Positions 34,262-44,008 of a stretch of DNA of 64,000 bases are shown piece by piece. The translations under genes and the position numbers were made by a program. Source of the stretch: Burkholderia lata (GTDB lineage: Bacteria; Pseudomonadota; Gammaproteobacteria; Burkholderiales; Burkholderiaceae); the NCBI RefSeq assembly GCF_000012945.1, contig NC_007511.1, positions 3,286,001 to 3,350,000 on the forward strand, written 5' to 3'. Every line of letters starts with the position of its first letter. The stretch's first letter is position 1. Under the pieces are notes generated by a model that was given only the letters and a program-made list of their open reading frames with translations, did not search any database and was not told the DNA's origin.

Positions 34262-34783
34262 TCAGCGCTCGCCGCCGCGGCTGGCCGCACGATCGGCAAA
34301 CCAGCCGACCACCTTGGGGCCGTAGCCTGCCGGCGCTTTCGACCAGGCCTGCCCGGCAAGATCGGCGAGCGACTGCTTCTTGAGTTCCTCCCGCATCGCC
34401 CGTTCCGCCGCCTGCATCACCGCGTGAATCGAACAGGTGCCGCGCGTGGCCCACGCGGGCGGCTCGCCTTCGAACACCGCACACTGGCCGCGCACTTCGC
34501 GGCAGTCGAACAGCCGCTTGTCGCCGTCGATCGCTTCGACGACATCCTGCACGGAGATATCGCGCGCGGGTCTCGCCAACGCGAAGCCGCCGCGAATGCC
34601 TTCGCTGGACACGACGATTCCGGCCTTCGCGAGACGCGTGAAAAGCTTGGCCGCGTAATCGACGGAGACGCCCTGCATCTCGGCGAGGTCGCGCACGCTC
34701 GCGTCGCGCACGCCGGTGGAAGTGTCGGCGAGATAGAGCAGGCAATGCAGGCCATACTCGACGCCGGTGCTGATGAACGACAT
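34262..34783 (-). CDS. Rrf2-family regulator with three Cys (Fe-S or redox sensor)
   Basis: A 173-residue Rrf2 winged-helix regulator. HTH at about residues 27-60 (VRDLAEMQGVSVDYAAKLFTRLAKAG), wing GIRGGFALARP, dimer helix, and Cys94, Cys101, Cys117 (C-X6-C-X15-C), similar in placement to the cluster ligands of IscR/NsrR. The MSFISTGVEY start is standard for the family. It converges on the oxidoreductase gene and may sense NO, oxygen or redox state; whether it binds the 32850 repeat is untested. Confidence 0.9.
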   Translation of the reverse strand: MSFISTGVEYGLHCLLYLADTSTGVRDASVRDLAEMQGVSVDYAAKLFTRLAKAGIVVSSEGIRGGFALARPARDISVQDVVEAIDGDKRLFDCREVRGQCAVFEGEPPAWATRGTCSIHAVMQAAERAMREELKKQSLADLAGQAWSKAPAGYGPKVVGWFADRAASRGGER

Positions 34784-34966
34784 GCTATTGCGACTCGTGG
34801 TATCGGAGTTGGGAGCGTAGCGCAGGACGGCGACAATGTCATCCGTCACGCCATCCGCCCCGTTTTCGTCAGCGAGGGTCGCTTGCATGGGCCTGCCCTG
34901 CAAGAACGATCAAATGCCTCCGCCGCCGATACCATATAGTCCGCCCGACACGCCCATTGGAACGCC

Positions 34967-35806
34967 ATGAACCCGGTAGGACAAGCACTCTGGTTTATCG
35001 AAACCCGGCTGGACCGCGAACTGACGCTCGACCGGATTTCCGCCAATTGCGACATGTCGTGCTTCGGCTTCTCGCGCCTGTTCTCGATGAATACCGGCTG
35101 GCCGGTGATGCGCTATGTGCGGTCGAGGCGGCTCACGCGTGCGGCACGCGCGCTGGCGCAAGGCGCGCCGGACATCCTGCAGGTGGCGCTCGATGCCGGC
35201 TATGGCTCCCATGAGGCGTTCACGCGCGCCTTCCGCGATTGCTTCGGCATGACGCCCGAGGACGTGCGGGCACGGCGCACCCTTGACGGATTGTCTCTTG
35301 TGGAGCCGCTTCGCATGAAAGAACTGAAGATCATCGACGTCGTACCGTCGCGCTTCGAAACCGCCGGCAAGCGGCTGATCGCCGGCATGAGCGACCGCTA
35401 CACCTTCGAAACCAACGAAGGCATTCCGGCGCTGTGGCAATCGTTCATCCCATACATCGGTACCATTCCCGGCCAGGTCGACTATGTGACCTACGGCGTG
35501 TGCTGCAATCCCGATGCGGATGGCAGCTTCGAGTACATCGCGGGCGTGGAAGTCACCAGCCGCGACCGGCTGACCGCGCCGTTGCGCTGCGTCGAACTCG
35601 AACCGCAGCGGTATGCGGTCTTCGAACACAAAGGGCACATCTCCACGCTTCATCAGACGATCTACAGCATCTGGAATGGCTGGCTGCCGACGTCGGGATT
35701 CAAGGCGGTCGACGCACCCGAGTTCGAGCGCTACAGCGCGGACTACGATCCGGTGACGGGCGCCGGCGTGCTGGAAATATGGTTGCCGGTCGAACCTGCT
35801 GCGTAA
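34967..35806 (+). CDS. AraC-family regulator with GyrI-like effector domain
   Basis: A 279-residue Rob/MarA-type regulator. The DNA-binding double HTH is N-terminal (residues 1-105: LDRISANCDMSCFGFSRLF, ILQVALDAGYGSHEAFTRAFRDCFG), and residues about 118-279 form a GyrI-like small-molecule-binding domain (KELKIIDVVPSRFETAG ... GVLEIWLPVEP). Such regulators respond to hydrophobic drugs. It diverges from the Rrf2 gene; target unknown. Confidence 0.92.
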   Translation: MNPVGQALWFIETRLDRELTLDRISANCDMSCFGFSRLFSMNTGWPVMRYVRSRRLTRAARALAQGAPDILQVALDAGYGSHEAFTRAFRDCFGMTPEDVRARRTLDGLSLVEPLRMKELKIIDVVPSRFETAGKRLIAGMSDRYTFETNEGIPALWQSFIPYIGTIPGQVDYVTYGVCCNPDADGSFEYIAGVEVTSRDRLTAPLRCVELEPQRYAVFEHKGHISTLHQTIYSIWNGWLPTSGFKAVDAPEFERYSADYDPVTGAGVLEIWLPVEPAA

Positions 35807-35882
35807 GTGGCTTGCCCTGATCGGCCGCGACTTGGCTCGCCGCGGCCGGTCGGTCAACGCATCGTCATCGTCATCGTCGATA

Positions 35883-38800
35883 TCACCACGCCCACCGCAC
35901 GCCCGCATTCCCGGTGATCGTGCGCTGGTGCTCGCCGCCGAGGTTCGTCAGGTAGCTGACCGTCGCATACACGCTGCCGCGCTTCGTCAGTTGCGCCACG
36001 AGCCCCGCGCCGATCTGTCCGGCCGTCTGCCCGACCTGCGTGCCGATCGTCGTCGAGCCGCCGAAGGTAGTCCGGTCGTCGGTGCCGAACGAGCGCAGCA
36101 CGTTTACGCGCAGGTACGGCTTCCAGCTCACGCCGTTCGCCTCGAACGCATATTGCAGCCGCGCGCCGATCCGGCCGAGGAACGTGTTGCCGTTGTTCCA
36201 GCTCACGCTCGAGATCCCGTCGTTGAAGCGGTCGAGCGACAGCCATTGCCACACGAGCTGCGCCTGCGGCTCCAGCGTCAGCCCGTAGCCGAGCGCGATC
36301 GGCAACCCGGCCTCGACCGAACCCGTGAACGCGTTGCCGTTCGTCGAGCCGCCGACGTTGTCGGTCGAATGCGTGCGCACCGTGAGCGCGCTGCCCATCA
36401 GCACGGCATCGGTGTACCAGCCGCCCGGGCCGATGTGCGTCCAGTAGCCGCCGAGGTTGTACGCATTGACCTGCAGCGAGCCGACGCCCAGGTCCTGCTG
36501 CGCGAGCGCGAAGCCGTTCACGTCGCCGACCGCGCGTGAGAACCCAAGGAAGAAGCCGTAGTGGTTACGATGGCCGCTCGCGGTGGTGTCCGCGTACAGA
36601 TCCTGCCCGACCTGCATCCCCCACACCGTGCCGTCGTATGACGGTGTCACGTCGCCCTTCTGCTTGATGTCGCTGTGGCCGCCCCACACGCGCGCCCACG
36701 ATGCGGGTATCGAACCGTTCTCGGCCAATAAGCCCTGTTCGCCTTGGCGGTCGTGGAAGGTGTCGATCTGCAGCAGCCCGAGCTGGCGTGCGACAGCAGG
36801 CGCTTCCGCGTACAGCGGCACTTCGGGCCGGTAGATCGGCTCGGCATTGCCGCCCGTTCCCGCGTTGTCGACGGCCTCGACGATCGATTCCGGCGTGCCT
36901 TCGGCCGGCGTGATCGGCGGCTCGGTCGGTGGGGTCGGCTGGCCGGGCTCGACGACCGGCGGCTGCGGTTTCGGCGGCACCGTGTTGCGCAGGTACCAGT
37001 TGTCGCCGGTGCCGGTCGCCGCGCCGCCTTTCGCAAGGAAGTACGAATATGCACCAGCACTCACCGTCCCTCCGGACAGGGAAAACGCGCCCGCGCTCGA
37101 CGTCGCGCCGTTGGTCACCTGTACGACCTCAATACCATCGCCCGTTGTCTGCGCGCCGGGGCCGCCGACGTTTGTCACCTTCAGCATGCTCGAGCCGTCG
37201 ATCCCGCCAGCGCCGACGATCAGCCGGTCCGAAGCCGCCCCGTCTCCCGCCAGATACGTATTCACCGCGACCGTCCCGCTCTGGCCCGAGTAGCCGCCGC
37301 CGATGATCGTCAGCGTATTGCCGACGCCGCTGCCGCCCAGTTGCAAGAGCCCCGCGTTTGTCAGATCTCCCTTGATTTCCAGGTTGCCGGTGTGACCGCT
37401 CGCGAGACCACTCAACGCGTTCGCGACAGAAACCGTGCCATAGTTGACTACGTCGCCCGCCACACTGCCGTAACCGCCGAATGTCGCACCCGGCTCGATC
37501 CTCACCATGCCACCCCCGGTCATCGTGGCCGGTCCGCCGAGTCCATCGCCGAGCACCAGCGTTCCAGCCTTGATGTCGGTGAAGCCCATGGCGTTGCTGG
37601 GGCCGTTCAGCGTCAACGTGCCACTGCCGAGCTTGGTCAGGGAACCTCCGCCACCCGCGATGTTCTGCGTCAACGTCGTGTTGAAACCCTGCGTATCGAT
37701 CGTGCCGCTGCTTGACGGCGTGATCGACACCGCGCGGCCCGACGCCAGATTGAACGAACTGCCGAGCTGCAGCGTGCCGCCGTTGAACGTGAGCCCGCCC
37801 GACGCCGCGCCGAGCGCGTTGTCCGCCGCGACCGACAGCGTGCCTTGCGTGATCGTCGTGCCGCCGGAATACGTGTTGCCGCCCGCAGCCGCGGGCGTAA
37901 CCGTCAGCGTGCCCGCACCGGTTTTCTCCACTGCGCCCGCCCCGCTGATCGTGCCCGTGTACGTGCCGGCGCTGTCCTGCTGGAAACGCACGAGCCCGTT
38001 GTCGGTCACCGACAACGGCAGGTTCGACGCATTCGCCTGCAGCGTCGCGCCCGCATTGACCGTGGCCACGACCGACGCCGTGGTCGTGCCGAGCGTGCCC
38101 GTGAGGTTCAGCGTGCCGCTCTGCACGAGCGCGGTCGAGAACGTGCCGGTGCCGGCCCACGTCCAGTCGGCGCCAGTCATCGTCAGGCTCTGGAAATTCG
38201 TGAATGCATTCGACGCCGTGCCCGTGCCCTGCAGCGTCACGGTGTTGGTGCCGGCGCCGCCATTCGCGGTGCCGACGATTTGCGAGCCGGTCTGCAGGAT
38301 CAGCGTCACGTTGCCATTGCCGCCCTGGATCGCGGTGCCGCCGCCACCCTGGATCAGGCCCGCGTTGGTGATCGTCGTCGCGCCGTTGGTCGAGCGCACC
38401 CCGATCCCGTTGTTGCTGATGATCTTGCCGCCGGCCTGGTTCGTGATCGTCGCGGTGAACGAGCTGCCAAGCGTATTCGACACGACCGCATCGACGCTAC
38501 CGCCGCTCGTCGCGGTGCCGGTCGTCTGGATCGTGCCGCTGTTGACCAGCGTGTCGTTGTTGCCCTGCATGTATACGGCCGGTGCATCGCGGCCGTTCGA
38601 CGTCAGCGTGCCGCTGTTGGTAATCGTGCCGTTGCCGCCGAGCAGCGACGCCGCGCGCGCGTTGTTGCCCGATGTCGTCACGGTGCCCGTGTTGACGATC
38701 TGGTTGCCCGACGCGCCGGGGTTGCTTTGCCCCCACGCGGCCGTCATCCCGTATGAGTTGTTGCCGGTGGTCGTGATCGAACCGTTGTTGACGAGCGTGT

Positions 38801-39230
38801 TGTTGTTGCCGTTCGCGGCCATCCCGTCGTTGTAGGCGCCGGTCGTCGAGATCACGCCCGGAGCGGCATTGGTCAGCGTGTTGCCGTTGTTCACGCCGAG
38901 CAGCACCGCGCCGCGATTCGCGACGCCCGTGCCGTTGCCGGACATCGACAGGTTGCCGTTGTTGGTAATCGCGCTCTGGGTATCGACGGAGAACGGTGTC
39001 GGCGTGGACGTGAGCACGTAGCTGCCCGTCGCGCCTGCATTGATATTGATCGTCACGCCGGTGCTGCCGGTCGCGGCCATGACCGACGGGATGCCGGCAC
39101 CGGAGCACGTGACCGTCGTGCCGCTGCCCGGTGGTGCAGCCGGGATACATGCCGCATAGGCCCCCACCGGCATCGCGCCGGTCAGGATCGCCACTCCGCC
39201 CAAACCCAGGTTCCGCGTCGTTCTTTTCAT
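35883..39230 (-). CDS. Type Va autotransporter
   Basis: A 1115-residue secreted/surface protein. Signal peptide about 1-26 (MPVGAYAA cleavage region). The passenger (about 27-770) is Gly/Asn/Thr-rich with short beta-helix repeats such as NNGNTLTNA, GTITNSGTL and TLVNSGTI, and PATR-type repeats GAGTLTV...GGTTITQGTL and GSGTLTLNGP. A Pro-rich hinge (KPQPPVVEPGQPTPP) precedes the C-terminal 12-strand beta-barrel (about 845-1115) ending with aromatic Trp (VRWAW). No protease catalytic triad is evident, so an adhesin or biofilm role is likely. Confidence 0.93.
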   Translation of the reverse strand: MKRTTRNLGLGGVAILTGAMPVGAYAACIPAAPPGSGTTVTCSGAGIPSVMAATGSTGVTININAGATGSYVLTSTPTPFSVDTQSAITNNGNLSMSGNGTGVANRGAVLLGVNNGNTLTNAAPGVISTTGAYNDGMAANGNNNTLVNNGSITTTGNNSYGMTAAWGQSNPGASGNQIVNTGTVTTSGNNARAASLLGGNGTITNSGTLTSNGRDAPAVYMQGNNDTLVNSGTIQTTGTATSGGSVDAVVSNTLGSSFTATITNQAGGKIISNNGIGVRSTNGATTITNAGLIQGGGGTAIQGGNGNVTLILQTGSQIVGTANGGAGTNTVTLQGTGTASNAFTNFQSLTMTGADWTWAGTGTFSTALVQSGTLNLTGTLGTTTASVVATVNAGATLQANASNLPLSVTDNGLVRFQQDSAGTYTGTISGAGAVEKTGAGTLTVTPAAAGGNTYSGGTTITQGTLSVAADNALGAASGGLTFNGGTLQLGSSFNLASGRAVSITPSSSGTIDTQGFNTTLTQNIAGGGGSLTKLGSGTLTLNGPSNAMGFTDIKAGTLVLGDGLGGPATMTGGGMVRIEPGATFGGYGSVAGDVVNYGTVSVANALSGLASGHTGNLEIKGDLTNAGLLQLGGSGVGNTLTIIGGGYSGQSGTVAVNTYLAGDGAASDRLIVGAGGIDGSSMLKVTNVGGPGAQTTGDGIEVVQVTNGATSSAGAFSLSGGTVSAGAYSYFLAKGGAATGTGDNWYLRNTVPPKPQPPVVEPGQPTPPTEPPITPAEGTPESIVEAVDNAGTGGNAEPIYRPEVPLYAEAPAVARQLGLLQIDTFHDRQGEQGLLAENGSIPASWARVWGGHSDIKQKGDVTPSYDGTVWGMQVGQDLYADTTASGHRNHYGFFLGFSRAVGDVNGFALAQQDLGVGSLQVNAYNLGGYWTHIGPGGWYTDAVLMGSALTVRTHSTDNVGGSTNGNAFTGSVEAGLPIALGYGLTLEPQAQLVWQWLSLDRFNDGISSVSWNNGNTFLGRIGARLQYAFEANGVSWKPYLRVNVLRSFGTDDRTTFGGSTTIGTQVGQTAGQIGAGLVAQLTKRGSVYATVSYLTNLGGEHQRTITGNAGVRWAW

Positions 39231-39288
39231 CGTTCCGCTCGCATTTATTGGTGACGTTATTGCTGCAAATCGGTGCGTGAAACGGGTT

Positions 39289-39333
39289 ATATCACCCGCT
39301 TTGAAATAATCGCAAGATCAGAACGGGTGATAT
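39289..39333. promoter_or_regulatory. Inverted 10-mers ATATCACCCG upstream of the autotransporter
   Basis: ATATCACCCG (39289-39298) and its inverse CGGGTGATAT (39324-39333), 25 bp apart, 59 bp upstream of the autotransporter start. The left copy itself sits in CGGGT-N6-ACCCG. A repressor bound at two sites is plausible. The rest of the 39231-39672 gap shows no supported gene. Confidence 0.55.
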
Positions 39334-39672
39334 CGGTAATCAGCGCGGGATTAATTTCGCATTCGGAAATAACGGAATGGGGTGCGCTGTTGCGGTGCGG
39401 CAAACGTCGCATCGTCGCAGCGGAGAGCAAGCGGAAAAGTAAAGCGGTTGAATTTGCCGAGTTTCAGACAAACCTTGCTTTGATGAAGAAGATGAATTGA
39501 AGCATCCGGCAAATTTGACGCCATTCGACGATCGACTGGTCGCGCGATGGCTGTGTGCCGATCCGGCCATGTTGCTTCGCACGATGACCGGCAATTCGGC
39601 ATTGCCGGCACACGCGCCGACGCACGCATGCAACGACGCCGCCAGCCACGGCCGGCGGCACCTCGCCCACCG

Positions 39673-41037
39673 TCAACCAGCTCGCGATCCGGCAGGCTTC
39701 ACCATCGCCACCGGCAGCGACCACGCCGCCGACGCCAAGCGCGTGCGCATATCGCGCACCACGCGGTTGAACGCCACGCGCCGTTCACCCTTCAGCTTCG
39801 CTGCCTTGCCCGCCTGTACCAGCACGACCGGGTCGACGAGACGGTCATGCCGCCGGACCTCGAAGTGCAGATGCGGCCCCGTGGCCGTACCCGTGCTGCC
39901 GACCGCGCCGACGCGCTGGCCGCGCGCAACCCGCATGCCGGTTCGCAGCGCCGGCTCGAATGCCGACAGGTGTGCGTAGTACGACGCATAACCGTCGTCA
40001 TGGCGGACCACCACGTACTTGCCGTAGCCGCGCGGCTCGGTGCCGATGAACGTCACGACGCCGCGCTCCGACGCATGAACCGCGCGCCCGGCCGGCGCCG
40101 CGAGGTCGACGCCGGAATGCACATGACGCGTGCCGGTCACCGGATGCACGCGCGTACCGAAATGCGAGCTGATGCGGTTTGCGCTGACCGGCATCGCAAA
40201 TCGGGAACCGGCGAGCGGCATGCCGTCGAGGTCGTAATAGGCGCCCGGCGAGCCGGCGTCGGGCGCAAACCACACGCCCGCGACGTGCTGGCCATGCAGG
40301 CGAAGCTCCAGCGCCGTCACGCGCACGCCGCCCCGCTGCTTGGCGCTGCCGTCGGGTTCGTATGCGACGCGAAACGTATCGCCGTGTGCACCGCGCTGTT
40401 TCAGGTCGATGCGACCGGCGAGCAGGCGGGTGATCTGCGCGGTAACGCCGGCCGGCAGATCGGCGCGCGCCAGCGACGCCTGCAGGCTGCCGACGATCGC
40501 GCCGGCCCGCGCGCCGCGATCAGCTTGCGCAAGCACGAACGGCTCGGCAGCGGCGAGATCGACCGGACGCCGCTCGAACGCAGCCTGCTCGCCCGTCGCG
40601 GGCAACGCCGACGCAAGACCGTAATCGAACCTTGACGCATACGCGCGTTCGACCGCCCCGCGCGCGGCGTCGCACAGCACGCGGTAAGCCACGCAGGCGC
40701 CGAAGCGCGCAACAGGGTCGTCGCGTTCGCCGACTGCCGGCACGGCCAACGCACGTGACGCGTAGGCGACGTCGAGCGGCGCGGCCGTCGATGCATGCAA
40801 ACCGCCCCACGTCGTGCGCGCGGCATTGAAAAAGGGCACGTCGACAAGGTCAGCCGCCCCGGGTGAAAACGGCGCGGCGTCGTGAGACGCGTATGCCACC
40901 GTACCCGGTGCGCCGGCCACACAGGCCGCCGCGATGACGCCGCGCAGCAGCGTGCGGCGCATCGGGAAACCGTGAACGCCGCGCTGTGCGGATTGACCTT
41001 GTTCGCGTGCGAGACGGAAACGCAGGTCTAACCGCAT
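39673..41037 (-). CDS. M23/LytM peptidoglycan endopeptidase
   Basis: A 454-residue exported peptidase. An N-terminal hydrophobic segment (about 29-50, RRTLLRGVIAAACVAGAPGTVAYA) is a signal or anchor; initiation at MRRTLLRG (40962) is also possible. Residues 100-285 match the N-terminal region of MepM-like proteins (GSLQASLARADLPAGVTAQITRLLAGRIDLKQ). The LytM domain (about 290-420) has zinc/catalytic motifs HVHSGVDLAAP and GPHLHFEV. It cleaves peptide cross-links for wall growth or division. Confidence 0.92.
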   Translation of the reverse strand: MRLDLRFRLAREQGQSAQRGVHGFPMRRTLLRGVIAAACVAGAPGTVAYASHDAAPFSPGAADLVDVPFFNAARTTWGGLHASTAAPLDVAYASRALAVPAVGERDDPVARFGACVAYRVLCDAARGAVERAYASRFDYGLASALPATGEQAAFERRPVDLAAAEPFVLAQADRGARAGAIVGSLQASLARADLPAGVTAQITRLLAGRIDLKQRGAHGDTFRVAYEPDGSAKQRGGVRVTALELRLHGQHVAGVWFAPDAGSPGAYYDLDGMPLAGSRFAMPVSANRISSHFGTRVHPVTGTRHVHSGVDLAAPAGRAVHASERGVVTFIGTEPRGYGKYVVVRHDDGYASYYAHLSAFEPALRTGMRVARGQRVGAVGSTGTATGPHLHFEVRRHDRLVDPVVLVQAGKAAKLKGERRVAFNRVVRDMRTRLASAAWSLPVAMVKPAGSRAG

Positions 41038-41379
41038 GACGTCGTCACTCGCTGTCTGTCAGTGAAAAATCGGGAAAGAACCGGGTATCGCGGAGGAACG
41101 ATCGTCGCGACCCGGCAACGTGAAAACGAGTGTAGCGGCGCGATCGAAGCGGTTGAATAGGACCAGTCTCATTTGAATGAAAAGCCGCTTCGTACTAAAT
41201 CGAAATCTCGATTTCTCGGCCTGACGGCACAGCTACGCGGCATTCGACCCCACTCATTCGCGCGAACCATCGTGCCCCATGTACGGTCGAACGCTGCCCG
41301 GCGCGTGAGCGCAAGCCTGCCCGACCACGGCGGGCACGCCACGCGTCACGCATCGTTTCTTCAACCCGGAATCCCGTTA
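41038..41379. other. Divergent promoter region, M23 peptidase / MscS channel
   Basis: No gene seen. It holds an 18-bp inverted repeat AAATCG-N6-CGATTT (41197-41214), which also contains GAAATC-TC-GATTTC. Low GC around 41160-41220 suggests promoters here. Confidence 0.4.
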
Positions 41380-42246
41380 ATGTTTCTCGATCAACTACAT
41401 CCGGAACGCTGGACGTTCCTGTGGAACGCGTTGTCCACCCTCTCCCTCAAGCTATGCGCCGGCCTGGCGCTGCTCGTCGCCGGCTGGTGGCTGTCGAAAC
41501 GCATCGGCAACTGGCTGAACCGCCTGCTCTCGAACAAGGAGCGCGTCGACGACACGCTGCGGCCGATCCTCTGCGACGTCGCCGTGTGGGGCATCCGCAT
41601 CGTCGCGATCGTCGGCGCGCTGTCGCAGCTCGGTATCGAAACCGCGAGCCTCATCGCGGTGCTCGGCGCGGCCGGCCTCGCGATCGGGCTCGCGCTGCAG
41701 GGCACGATGCAGAACATCGCGGCCGGCATCATGCTTCTGCTGCTGCGGCCGTTCAAGGTCGGCGACTATATCGACGGCGGCACGGGCGTCGCGGGCACCG
41801 TCGACGAGGTCGGGCTCTTCATGACGAGACTGACGAAGCCGGACGGCATCTGCGAGTACGTGCCGAACAGCGCGCTGTGGGGCAGCTCGATCCGCAACTA
41901 CACGCGCAATCCGACGCGCCGCCTCGATCTCGAAGTGGAAGTGTCGGTGCACGACGATATCGATCGGGCGCTCGACGCGCTGCGCGCGCTGGCCGCGGCC
42001 GATCCCGACGTGCTGCAGGATCCCGCGCCGGACGTGATGGTGATGCGCTTCGACGACAGCACGGTCGTCGCGAACATGCGCGTATGGACGCATACGGACA
42101 AGTTCTGGGCGATGCGCTGGCGCATTGCGCGCCAGGTACGCAAGACGCTCGCCGACGCGAACTGCGCACTGCCGATCCGCACGCGCGAGTTGCACATCGT
42201 GCACGACACGGACCGTCAGCCCGTGAGCCTCGACAAGCAGGCCTAG
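41380..42246 (+). CDS. MscS-family small-conductance mechanosensitive channel
   Basis: A 288-residue channel. Three N-terminal helices (about 18-40, 65-85, 90-125); the third contains the pore signature AGLAIGLALQGTMQNIAAGIMLLLLRPFKVGDYI. A cytoplasmic beta and alpha/beta vestibule domain follows (YVPNSALWGSSIRNYTRNPTRR). It relieves hypo-osmotic pressure. The start at MFLDQLHPE is chosen over an upstream frame that lacks membrane character. Confidence 0.93.
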   Translation: MFLDQLHPERWTFLWNALSTLSLKLCAGLALLVAGWWLSKRIGNWLNRLLSNKERVDDTLRPILCDVAVWGIRIVAIVGALSQLGIETASLIAVLGAAGLAIGLALQGTMQNIAAGIMLLLLRPFKVGDYIDGGTGVAGTVDEVGLFMTRLTKPDGICEYVPNSALWGSSIRNYTRNPTRRLDLEVEVSVHDDIDRALDALRALAAADPDVLQDPAPDVMVMRFDDSTVVANMRVWTHTDKFWAMRWRIARQVRKTLADANCALPIRTRELHIVHDTDRQPVSLDKQA

Positions 42247-42297
42247 CGCCTGCTCACACGGCGGCCGGGCGACGCGGCGACCCGACGCAGCGCCGCG

Positions 42298-43695
42298 TCA
42301 GCCCGCCACGACGAGCCGCACCGGCTTCGGCCCCAGCCGCACCTTCAGCCACGCTTCGAGCCGTGCGCGTTCCGCGCGCGGCATCGGCTTCGCCGTCGAC
42401 ACGACGAAGGTCGGCACCGCGTCCGCGCCCGGCGCGCTCGCGGCGCCATCCCACTCGAACGCATTCGCATACCGCACCTGCCGCACCTGCGGATACTGCA
42501 CGCTCAGTTCATGCGCGACCCGGTCGAGTTCCGCGCGGTCGGCGGATTGCGCGTCGAGCTGCCGCTGCAGTTTCGCGATCGCATCGTCCTTGTCCAGCGC
42601 GTCCTGCTGCGCGGCCGATTGCGCCTCGACGAGCTGCTGCGCGAGCGTCGCCTTCAACGACGTTTCGAGCGCACGCGCATCGATCCGCTCGTCCCCGGCC
42701 TGGCGCACGACGAGCGTCGCGTGCGTCAGCCCGTATCCGGGCAACTTCGACGACAGCGCATCGAGCCGGTGCTGGTCGACGCGCTGGCCGACGAGCACCG
42801 CGTCGATGGTCCGCTTCACCGGGTCGATGTGCTTGCTCGCCACCACGCTCAACGGCAACGACAGCTCGGCCTTGATGAACTGCTCGGCGCGCGCGTTGAA
42901 CACCTCCTGCGTCACGAGACGGTAGGCCAGCACGACGCTCGGCACCGCGGTCGCCAGCACCGCTGCCAGCACGAAGCGCCGGACGTTGCGCTGAACCGCG
43001 GCGTCGACGGGCGTCGCCGGCTTCGCGCGAATCACCCACGTGACGATCACCGTCGCGAATGCAATGAACACGCAGTTGATCGAGAACAGGTAGAACGCGC
43101 CGGCGAAATACGGCAGGCTGCCGTGCGCGAGCCCGTAGCCGGCCGTGCACAGCGGCGGCATCAGCGCGGTCGCGATCGCCACGCCGGGGATCACGTTGGT
43201 CTTTTCGCTGCGGGTCGCGCCGACCATGCCGACGAGCCCGCCGAACAGTGCGATCAGCACGTCCCAGATGCTCGGCGACGTGCGGGCAAGCAGCTCGGAG
43301 TGCTCGCCCGTGAGCGGGCTCAACGAGAAGTACAGCGTCGACGTCGCGAGGCTGATCAACGTTGCGATGCCGAGGTTCTGCAGCGACCGGCGAATCAACC
43401 CGAAATCGTAGATGCCGATCCCGTAGCCGAGGCCCATGATCGGCCCCATCAGCGGCGAGATCAGCATCGCGCCGATGATCACGGCCGTCGAGTTGACGTC
43501 GAGGCCGATCGACGCGATGGCGATGGCCGACATCAGGATCCACAGATTCGTGCCGCGCAGCCCGATGCCCGCCCGGAGGTCGCGATCGATCGATGCGTAA
43601 TCGGCCTGCCCTTCACGCAGGTTGAAGTACTGACGCAGCACCAGCCGCATCTTCGATGCGCGACGCGGCGGCCGATTGCCTTCGATGTTGTTCAT
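42298..43695 (-). CDS. DUF389/TIGR00341 family membrane protein
   Basis: A 465-residue inner-membrane protein. Residues 45-245 hold about six helices with the family signature DVNSTAVIIGAMLISPLMGPIMGLGYGI and EKTNVIPGVAIATALMPPLCTAGYGLA. Residues 275-465 are a periplasmic or cytoplasmic domain with a coiled-coil (DALDKDDAIAKLQRQLDAQ) and a C-terminal ferredoxin-like part. Function is not established; the family is often near transport or osmotic genes. Converges with the mscS gene. Confidence 0.88.
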   Translation of the reverse strand: MNNIEGNRPPRRASKMRLVLRQYFNLREGQADYASIDRDLRAGIGLRGTNLWILMSAIAIASIGLDVNSTAVIIGAMLISPLMGPIMGLGYGIGIYDFGLIRRSLQNLGIATLISLATSTLYFSLSPLTGEHSELLARTSPSIWDVLIALFGGLVGMVGATRSEKTNVIPGVAIATALMPPLCTAGYGLAHGSLPYFAGAFYLFSINCVFIAFATVIVTWVIRAKPATPVDAAVQRNVRRFVLAAVLATAVPSVVLAYRLVTQEVFNARAEQFIKAELSLPLSVVASKHIDPVKRTIDAVLVGQRVDQHRLDALSSKLPGYGLTHATLVVRQAGDERIDARALETSLKATLAQQLVEAQSAAQQDALDKDDAIAKLQRQLDAQSADRAELDRVAHELSVQYPQVRQVRYANAFEWDGAASAPGADAVPTFVVSTAKPMPRAERARLEAWLKVRLGPKPVRLVVAG

Positions 43696-43864
43696 GTTGG
43701 TTTCCGGAAAACGGTCGGGTGCGATGCGCGGCGGGCGGGCCGGCTGAACGGATTGTGCCGCAACGCTGGCGGCTGGGCCACCCCTGCGGCTTCGAGGCGG
43801 CCCGATGCGGTTTCGCGCGCTGTCGCACGTCAAATCGGACCGGTCTGATTCACCGCCCCGCGTG

Positions 43865-43964
43865 ACATCGCGACAATGGCCATCCCGGACGAGACGACCA
43901 TTCCGTCCGGCACCCTGGTAGTGAATCTCTCCGTTCCTTGCCGCCCGTTACGGGCGGCGTTTTT
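43865..43964 (+). ncRNA. Candidate small RNA or transcription attenuator ahead of NUDIX gene
   Basis: The segment ends in a textbook intrinsic terminator (43940-43964) but no plus-strand gene lies upstream of it in the 170 bp after the divergent DUF389 start. An upstream hairpin is visible: CGGAC...GTCCG near 43888-43914. This is either a short non-coding RNA or a leader that attenuates the NUDIX gene 45 bp beyond. I did not match it to a known riboswitch. Confidence 0.4.
43940..43964 (+). terminator. Intrinsic terminator upstream of NUDIX gene
   Basis: GCCGCCCG, loop TTA, CGGGCGGC, G, then TTTTT. Perfect 8-bp stem with T run, plus strand. Confidence 0.85.
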
Positions 43965-44008
43965 ATGCCCGTCGATGCGACGTGCGGACCTGCAATCGGG
44001 AAACCATC

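Noticed and set aside
39340..39633. Short minus-strand frames upstream of the autotransporter
   Set aside because: No ribosome site or codon bias; region looks regulatory.
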